Source of the DNA: Megasphaera_A sueciensis
Lineage (GTDB): Bacteria > Bacillota > Negativicutes > Veillonellales > Megasphaeraceae
Direction: 5' to 3'
Assembly (NCBI RefSeq): GCF_050219315.1
Contig: NZ_CP116939.1
Span: 1,984,001-2,048,000 of the forward strand
Length of the DNA stretch: 64,000 bases
Of this stretch, positions 58,844 to 64,000 are shown piece after piece. The notes beneath the pieces are model-generated. The model was not told the DNA's origin. It ran no database searches and saw only the letters and a list, made by a program, of their open reading frames with translations. Position 1 is the stretch's first letter. Every line of letters begins with the position of its first letter. A program made the translations under genes and the position numbers.

Positions 58844-60721
58844 ATGATGATTACAGCAGAAAAATTACAGGAAATACGAGACGTATATAAAACTGCGGTT
58901 GCCCTTCGGTTGGAAAAAAGCGATAGGAAGGAACAGCCGGGAGCTTTTGATGTACTGGTATGCGGAGGCACAGGCTGTAAATCCTCCGGGTCCACAGAGA
59001 TCCGAAAACAATTAGACAACGAATTGGCAGCGAGGGGAAAGACAGATACAGTACACGTGGTACAGACAGGTTGTCATGGTTTTTGCGAAAACGGTCCCTT
59101 GATGATTATTTACCCGGGGCAGATTTTTTATTGCCGTGTCAAGCCGGATGATGCGGCGGAAATTGTAGAAAGTCATTTATGTAACGGCCAGCCTGTCGAG
59201 CGCCTGCTCTATCACGATCCCGTAGATGGAAAGGCGGCATGGACGGCGGCGGATGTTTCGTTTTATAAAAAACAAAAACGTATCGTATTGGAACATTGCG
59301 GTCGGATTGATCCAGAGAAAATAGAGGAGTATATTGCAGTGGGAGGATATGCTGCGTTAGTCAAGGCCCTTACGGAAATGACACCGGATGAAGTAATCGA
59401 AGAAGTGATTGATTCCGGTCTGCGGGGACGAGGCGGAGCCGGATTTCCGACAGGTAAAAAGTGGAGTTTTGCGAAAAATGCAGAAGGCGATAAAAAATAT
59501 ATCATCTGCAATGCGGATGAAGGAGATCCGGGGGCTTTTATGGACCGAAGTGTTCTCGAAGGAGACCCGCACCGAGTACTGGAAGGAATGGCAATAGCGG
59601 CCTATGCTATTGGTGCAGAGGAAGGGTATATTTATGTGCGGGCGGAATATCCGTTGGCGGTGCAGCGGTTAAAAATAGCGATTCATCAGGCGGAAGAAAG
59701 CGGTTTTTTGGGAAAAAATATCATCGGCAGCGGGAAAAACATTATGCTGCATATTAAAGAAGGGGCGGGAGCCTTTGTCTGTGGAGAAGAAACGGCACTT
59801 ATTGCATCGATTGAAGGTCGCCGCGGCATGCCAAGACCCCGACCACCATTTCCGGCAAACGAAGGCTTGTGGGGAAAGCCGACTAATAATAATAATGTTG
59901 AGACCTATGCCAATGTAGCGCAGATCATTAATAAAGGGGCCGCATGGTATCGACATTTTGGTACAGCGGAATCGCCGGGTACGAAAGTATTTGCCCTAAC
60001 CGGAAAAATAAACCATACGGGATTGGCTGAAGTGCCTATGGGGATTACCATGCGTGAAATTATTTATGATATCGGAGGTGGTATCTTAGACGGGAAAAAA
60101 TTTAAGGCAGTGCAGATAGGCGGTCCTTCCGGAGCCTGCCTTCCAGAGGAACTGCTGGATTTACCGGTAACGTACGATTCTTTGACGGAAGTAGGTGCCA
60201 TGATGGGATCCGGCGGACTGGTAGTCATGGATGAAACAACCTGTATGGTGGACGTAGCTAGGTTCTTCATTAATTTTACACAATCTGAATCGTGTGGGCA
60301 GTGTACCCCGTGTCGGGAAGGTACCAAACGCATGCTGGAAATATTAACACGGATTACAGAAGGCGGCGGGTCCGAAAGCGATTTGGAATTATTAGAGATA
60401 TTGGCGAGGAATATAAAGCAGGCTTCTTTGTGTGGCTTGGGGCAGACAGCGCCGAATCCGGTTCTCAGTACGATCAAATATTTTCGTGACGAATATGAGG
60501 CACACATTAAGGAAAAACATTGTCCGGCGGGAGCCTGTGAGAGTCTGGCCAGTTATATCATTACGGATGCGTGCAAAGGGTGTGGGGTATGTGCACGGAA
60601 CTGCCCGGTCCATGTTATAACGGGAAAAGCAAAAGAAAAGCATCGCATTGATCAGGAAAGATGCATTAAATGCGGTACCTGCTATACTAATTGTCCGTTT
60701 GACGCCATTATCAAAGGGTAA
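58844..60721 (+). CDS. hydB: NADH-dependent [FeFe]-hydrogenase subunit B (NuoF-like)
   Basis: A 625-aa flavo-iron-sulfur protein. An N-terminal thioredoxin-like [2Fe-2S] domain (VCGGTGCKSSGS, TGCHGFCENGP), the FMN/NADH domain (LRGRGGAGFPTGKKW, CNADEGDPGAFMDRS), the [4Fe-4S] N3 site SCGQCTPCREGT, and a C-terminal two-[4Fe-4S] ferredoxin (CKGCGVCARNCPVHVI, CIKCGTCYTNCPFDAI). This is the HydB layout of electron-bifurcating hydrogenases, which couple NADH and reduced ferredoxin to H2. AGGAGAAGAGG precedes the ATG. The 112-bp gap upstream may fold but shows no known motif. hydA follows. Confidence 0.95.
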   Translation: MMITAEKLQEIRDVYKTAVALRLEKSDRKEQPGAFDVLVCGGTGCKSSGSTEIRKQLDNELAARGKTDTVHVVQTGCHGFCENGPLMIIYPGQIFYCRVKPDDAAEIVESHLCNGQPVERLLYHDPVDGKAAWTAADVSFYKKQKRIVLEHCGRIDPEKIEEYIAVGGYAALVKALTEMTPDEVIEEVIDSGLRGRGGAGFPTGKKWSFAKNAEGDKKYIICNADEGDPGAFMDRSVLEGDPHRVLEGMAIAAYAIGAEEGYIYVRAEYPLAVQRLKIAIHQAEESGFLGKNIIGSGKNIMLHIKEGAGAFVCGEETALIASIEGRRGMPRPRPPFPANEGLWGKPTNNNNVETYANVAQIINKGAAWYRHFGTAESPGTKVFALTGKINHTGLAEVPMGITMREIIYDIGGGILDGKKFKAVQIGGPSGACLPEELLDLPVTYDSLTEVGAMMGSGGLVVMDETTCMVDVARFFINFTQSESCGQCTPCREGTKRMLEILTRITEGGGSESDLELLEILARNIKQASLCGLGQTAPNPVLSTIKYFRDEYEAHIKEKHCPAGACESLASYIITDACKGCGVCARNCPVHVITGKAKEKHRIDQERCIKCGTCYTNCPFDAIIKG

Positions 60722-60733
60722 GGGGGCATGAGT

Positions 60734-62458
60734 ATGAAAACAGTATCTTTGACAATCAATGGAATTGTTGTTAAAGCACCACAGGGTTTTAGTATATTGG
60801 AAGCAGCCCGTTCAGCCGGTATTTATATCCCGACGCTTTGTTATCATCCGGATCTGGTACCGGAAGGAGCTTGCCGCATGTGCATTGTGGATGTCAGCGG
60901 GGTAAAAACATTGGTGGCATCCTGTATGTATCCTGTGGAAGAAGGAATGATTGTTAAAACGAATACGGCAAAAGTGCGGGAGGCACGGCGTATGGTGATA
61001 GAACTTTTGCTGGCAAATCATCCGAAGAATTGTTTGACGTGCCGTAAAAACGGAGATTGTGAGTTACAGACGATGGCGGCTGATATGGGAGTCCGGACGC
61101 ATCGGTTTGATTGGGGAGAGCGGAAAATACATACGTTTGATGCGTCCAATCCTTGCTTGGTTCGCGATCAAGAAAAGTGTATTTTATGTGGACGATGTAT
61201 TCGTGTATGCCGTGATATACAACAAATGAATGTATACAGTTTTGCCAATCGGGGGTTTAATTCTATTGTTTCAACGGCGTTTGAACAAGATTTAAGCAAA
61301 GTAGCCTGTACGTATTGCGGACAGTGTGCCAGTCTTTGCCCGACGGGAGCCATCGTTGAGAAAGATGATACAGAACGGGTATGGGAAGCGATAAATGATC
61401 CAGAAAAAGTGGTGGTTGTTCAAGTAGCGCCCTCTGTCCGAGTAGCATTGGGAGAAGAGATGGGGATGGAAGCCGGCAGTATTGTAACTGGGAAAATGGT
61501 GGCGGCACTTCGGAACTTAGGCTTCGATAAGGTATTTGATACAAACTTTAGTGCTGACTTGACGATTATGGAAGAAGGATTTGAATTTCTCGATCGACTG
61601 ACAAAAGGCGGAGTGCTGCCGATGATAACCTCATGCAGTCCGGGATGGGTGAATATGTGTGAGCTGAAATATCCGGATTTATTGAACCATTTATCCACGG
61701 CTAAGTCTCCGCAGGGAATGTTCGGCACAGTCATAAAAACTTACTTTGCCCATCAGGCAGGAATTGATCCGGCACATATAGTCAGCGTTTCTGTTATGCC
61801 ATGCACTGCGAAAAAAGCGGAGTGTGTGCGGCCGCAATTACGTGATTCGGGGTATCAGGATGTTGATATTGTGATTACGACGCGTGAATTGGGACGGATG
61901 CTTCGCGAAGCAGGCATTGATTTCAGGAGCATCCGGGCTGTGGATTTTGATTCACCATTGGGGTATGGAAGCGGGGCCGGAGCTATTTTTGGAAGCAGCG
62001 GCGGCGTCATGGAAGCAGCACTTCGCACGGTAGCAGATGTTGTGACAGGACAGGATTTGTGGGATATAGAGTATACGGAAATACGGGGGTTGGATCGTAC
62101 AAAAGAGGCGCAGGTACAGCTGGGAGATAAGGAAATTCGGATTGCGGTGTGTAATTCCCTGGGAGCAGCGCAAAAAATGATGGACAGGGTGCGAAAGGGT
62201 ACGGCATCGTATCATTTCATTGAAATCATGGCCTGTCCGGGTGGTTGTATCGGAGGCGGCGGACAGCCGGTTCCGACCAATATGGATATTAAGAAAAAAC
62301 GTGCGGAAGCGTTATATAAAATTGATGAATATTCCCAATTCCGAAAATCCCATGAAAATCCCGATATTAAAACTATTTATAAAGAATGGTTGGGACAGCC
62401 ATTAAGTGAAAAATCCCATCATTACCTGCATACTACATATGGCAGGCAAGAACGCTAG
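60734..62458 (+). CDS. hydA: [FeFe]-hydrogenase catalytic subunit
   Basis: A 574-aa catalytic subunit. An N-terminal [2Fe-2S] domain (LCYHPDLVPEGACRMCIVDV), a His-ligated cluster region (NHPKNCLTCRKNGDCELQ), a two-[4Fe-4S] ferredoxin (CILCGRCIRVCRDI, CTYCGQCASLCPTGAI), then the H-cluster motifs TSCSPGW (about 300), MPCTAKKAE (about 355) and MACPGGCIGGGGQP (about 500). All catalytic cysteines are present. AGGGGG lies 7 nt before the ATG at 60734; an ATG six bases upstream is too close to it. HydEFG maturases are not in the window. Confidence 0.97.
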   Translation: MKTVSLTINGIVVKAPQGFSILEAARSAGIYIPTLCYHPDLVPEGACRMCIVDVSGVKTLVASCMYPVEEGMIVKTNTAKVREARRMVIELLLANHPKNCLTCRKNGDCELQTMAADMGVRTHRFDWGERKIHTFDASNPCLVRDQEKCILCGRCIRVCRDIQQMNVYSFANRGFNSIVSTAFEQDLSKVACTYCGQCASLCPTGAIVEKDDTERVWEAINDPEKVVVVQVAPSVRVALGEEMGMEAGSIVTGKMVAALRNLGFDKVFDTNFSADLTIMEEGFEFLDRLTKGGVLPMITSCSPGWVNMCELKYPDLLNHLSTAKSPQGMFGTVIKTYFAHQAGIDPAHIVSVSVMPCTAKKAECVRPQLRDSGYQDVDIVITTRELGRMLREAGIDFRSIRAVDFDSPLGYGSGAGAIFGSSGGVMEAALRTVADVVTGQDLWDIEYTEIRGLDRTKEAQVQLGDKEIRIAVCNSLGAAQKMMDRVRKGTASYHFIEIMACPGGCIGGGGQPVPTNMDIKKKRAEALYKIDEYSQFRKSHENPDIKTIYKEWLGQPLSEKSHHYLHTTYGRQER

Positions 62459-62478
62459 GTACCCTTGATTAGTTAAAT

Positions 62479-62533
62479 AAAAACGGCTGTAGATGAAGGT
62501 TATGAATGATTTCTATATGCCGTTTTTGTTTTT
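62479..62533 (+). terminator. Intrinsic terminator after hydA
   Basis: AAAAACGGC (62479-62487) pairs with GCCGTTTTT (62519-62527), with TGTAGA/TCTATA inside, then a run of T. Confidence 0.8.
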
Positions 62534-62652
62534 TTTATTAGTGTAAAACCATGAGTTATCAAGAAGAAATACCTGTTTTTTTCGTGAAATTCATAAAGAC
62601 CTATGATATACTATAAAGTAGCAAAACTTTTATGTGAAATGAGGTGGCATTG

Positions 62653-63417
62653 GTGGCACATATCATTGCCGTAACGAACCAAAAAGGGGGCGTCGGGAAA
62701 ACGACGACTGCTGTTAATTTAAGTGCTTGCTTGGCGACAGCGGGAAAACGCACACTTTTGATCGATCTTGATCCGCAAGGAAATGCTACTAGCGGATTGG
62801 GAATAGATAAAGAAAAATTGGAAGGCAATTTGTATGATTGCATTATTGAGAAAGTCCCCATGACCGAGGTTTTGCAGAAAACTGCAGTGAAGAAACTCCA
62901 TATTGTTCCTGCAACGATGGATTTAGCTGGAGCAGCGGTAGAGCTGGTTAATATGGAAGGGCGTGAAACCATTTTACGGCAAGTACTTCAATCTATTCGG
63001 GATATGTATGAGTTTGTTGTTATTGATTGTCCTCCGTCATTGGGATTATTGACTATTAATGCGTTGGTGGCGTCTGATTCAGTAGTTATTCCCGTGCAGT
63101 GTGAATTTTATGCATTGGAAGGTTTGGCACAGCTGATGCAGACGGTAGAAATGGTACGGGACAGCATGAATAAAAATTTGCGACTATTAGGATTGGTTCT
63201 TACTATGTTTGATGGAAGAACTAATTTATCGATTCAAGTTACGGAAGAAGTTAAAAAATATTTTAGCGGACAGGTTTTTAATACTATTATTCCAAGGAAT
63301 GTCCGTCTGGGGGAAGCTCCAAGCCATGGTGAACCCATTACTACGTATGATCCGCACTCGCGGGGAGCAGAAGTATATAAGAAATTGGCAAGAGAGGTGA
63401 TTGACCGTGTCGGTTAA
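62653..63417 (+). CDS. parA: Chromosome-partitioning ATPase ParA/Soj
   Basis: A 254-aa deviant-Walker ATPase that works with ParB-parS in origin segregation. The Walker A is NQKGGVGKTTTAVNL, followed by LLIDLDPQGNATSGLG and VVIDCPPSLGLLTINAL. No N-terminal helix-turn-helix, so it is the chromosomal type. I chose the GTG at 62653, 6 nt after GAGGTG; a GTG at 62644 would overlap the ribosome site. parB starts 11 bp before its stop. Confidence 0.95.
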   Translation: MAHIIAVTNQKGGVGKTTTAVNLSACLATAGKRTLLIDLDPQGNATSGLGIDKEKLEGNLYDCIIEKVPMTEVLQKTAVKKLHIVPATMDLAGAAVELVNMEGRETILRQVLQSIRDMYEFVVIDCPPSLGLLTINALVASDSVVIPVQCEFYALEGLAQLMQTVEMVRDSMNKNLRLLGLVLTMFDGRTNLSIQVTEEVKKYFSGQVFNTIIPRNVRLGEAPSHGEPITTYDPHSRGAEVYKKLAREVIDRVG

Positions 63418-64000
63418 AAAAAAAGGACTGGGGGCAGGGACTGGATTAGGAAAGCGGTTGGAAGCCTTGGGCCTTACAGAAAGTCATCTTGATGATGGCA
63501 GGAAATCTGCGCTGGAAATAAAAGTTACCGATATCGTACCCAATCCTCGACAGGCACGTAAGATTTTTCATAAAGAAGCGTTGCAAGCATTAGCAGATTC
63601 TATTAGTCAATATGGAATTGTCCAACCGATAGTAGTTCAAAAAAAGGAAAATGGAAAATATGAACTTGTTGCAGGGGAACGTCGCTGGCGGGCAGCTCAA
63701 TTATGTCATTTAAAGACAGTACCGGCTATTATTAAAGAATATGCGGTTGATGTAGCTACGGAAATTTCTTTAATTGAAAATTTACAGCGCGAGGATCTTG
63801 ACGCGATTGAAGAAGCAGCTGCCTATCAACTGTTGATTCAAGAATTTGAACTGACCCAAGAACAGGTATCCGTAAAGGTGGGTAAAAGTCGTTCTCATGT
63901 AGCTAATATGATGCGTCTTCTGCAGCTTCCGCGGTGTATTCAGGCAATGCTTTCTGATGGACGACTTACGATGGGGCAGGCTCGTCCGTTACTTATGTTG
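63407..64000 (+). CDS. parB: Chromosome-partitioning protein ParB/Spo0J (partial, 3' end off the window)
   Basis: The GTG at 63407 opens a frame that runs to the right edge (198 codons). It follows GAGGTG and overlaps the parA end. The N terminus has KKKGLGAGTGLGKRLEALG, then NPRQARKIFHKEALQALADSI, the CTP-binding motif GERRWRAAQ, IENLQREDLDAIEEAAAYQ and the helix-turn-helix QEQVSVKVGKSRSHVANMMRLLQLP. It should load at the parS sites at 41566 and 41985 and slide as a CTP clamp. Confidence 0.95.
   Translation, partial: MSVKKKGLGAGTGLGKRLEALGLTESHLDDGRKSALEIKVTDIVPNPRQARKIFHKEALQALADSISQYGIVQPIVVQKKENGKYELVAGERRWRAAQLCHLKTVPAIIKEYAVDVATEISLIENLQREDLDAIEEAAAYQLLIQEFELTQEQVSVKVGKSRSHVANMMRLLQLPRCIQAMLSDGRLTMGQARPLLML

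Noticed and set aside
59053..59069. TACACGTGGTA, possible parS-like dyad in hydB
   Set aside because: Lacks the TGTTT/AAACA flanks; fits ordinary coding sequence.
1..64000. CRISPR arrays, rRNA and tRNA genes
   Set aside because: I saw no regularly spaced direct repeats, no 16S/23S/5S sequence and no complete tRNA in the window, though a tool search would be more sensitive for tRNAs.

Overview
This 64 kb window covers the replication-origin region of a low-GC Firmicute that very probably belongs to the Negativicutes (Veillonellales/Selenomonadales-type). The core order gyrB-remB-DUF721-recF-rlbA-dnaN-dnaA-oriC-rpmH-rnpA-yidD-yidC-jag-mnmE-mnmG-rsmG, with parA-parB further right, is the classic Firmicute origin layout. 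An OmpH/Skp-type periplasmic chaperone gene points to an outer membrane. The [FeFe]-hydrogenase operon, the oxidative half TCA branch and the absence of respiratory genes point to an anaerobe. I cannot name the genus from the sequence alone.

Layout. 0-4.5 kb: an aconitase-family hydratase (cut by the left edge) diverges from citrate synthase and NAD-type isocitrate dehydrogenase, together a 2-oxoglutarate/glutamate-forming branch. 4.9-9.8 kb: lipoate ligase, gpsA, an IS256-family element that has landed inside an intrinsic terminator, and a CNNM/CBS membrane protein. 10-13.8 kb: two PLP aminotransferases and alanine racemase. 13.9-27.9 kb: the origin core; genes left of oriC are on the minus strand and genes right of it on the plus strand. 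DnaA boxes lie on both sides of dnaA, two of them in a perfect 20-bp inverted repeat. 27.9-31.6 kb: a ZTP (pfl) riboswitch with a terminator platform in front of an OFA-family MFS transporter, then a GntR/FCD regulator and an L,D-transpeptidase.

32-38.5 kb is a catabolic cassette: a class III CoA-transferase, two tandem HMG-CoA-lyase paralogues, an ACS-type MFS carrier and a PrpR-type regulator. The first three genes are far more GC-rich than everything around them and look horizontally acquired. A leader with nested inverted repeats precedes them. The regulator's AAA+ domain lacks both the GAFTGA loop and the Walker B glutamate. 38.7-41.5 kb: two tandem amino-acid-binding lipoproteins without a permease, then a decayed group II intron. 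41.5-44.7 kb: two parS sites (one inside copA), a CopA ATPase with a CopZ-like domain fused at its C terminus, and csoR with its operator in the promoter spacer.

45-53.9 kb: a GGDEF-EAL-receiver protein with a degenerate GGDEF site, an ISLre2-family element abutted by a 131-bp miniature derivative, ompH, gerW/ytfI, an old-yellow-enzyme-type reductase and purA. 53.9-58 kb: a SAM-I riboswitch controls an operon with a split methionine synthase (separate activation-domain gene, metH, metF). 58.2-62.5 kb: a trimeric, probably electron-bifurcating [FeFe]-hydrogenase. 62.6-64 kb: parA and the start of parB, whose likely target parS sites lie about 21 kb back towards the origin.

Starts were moved downstream from the longest possible frame where a Shine-Dalgarno site and the family's usual N terminus agree. 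All functional calls are from reading the sequence; no database search was made.
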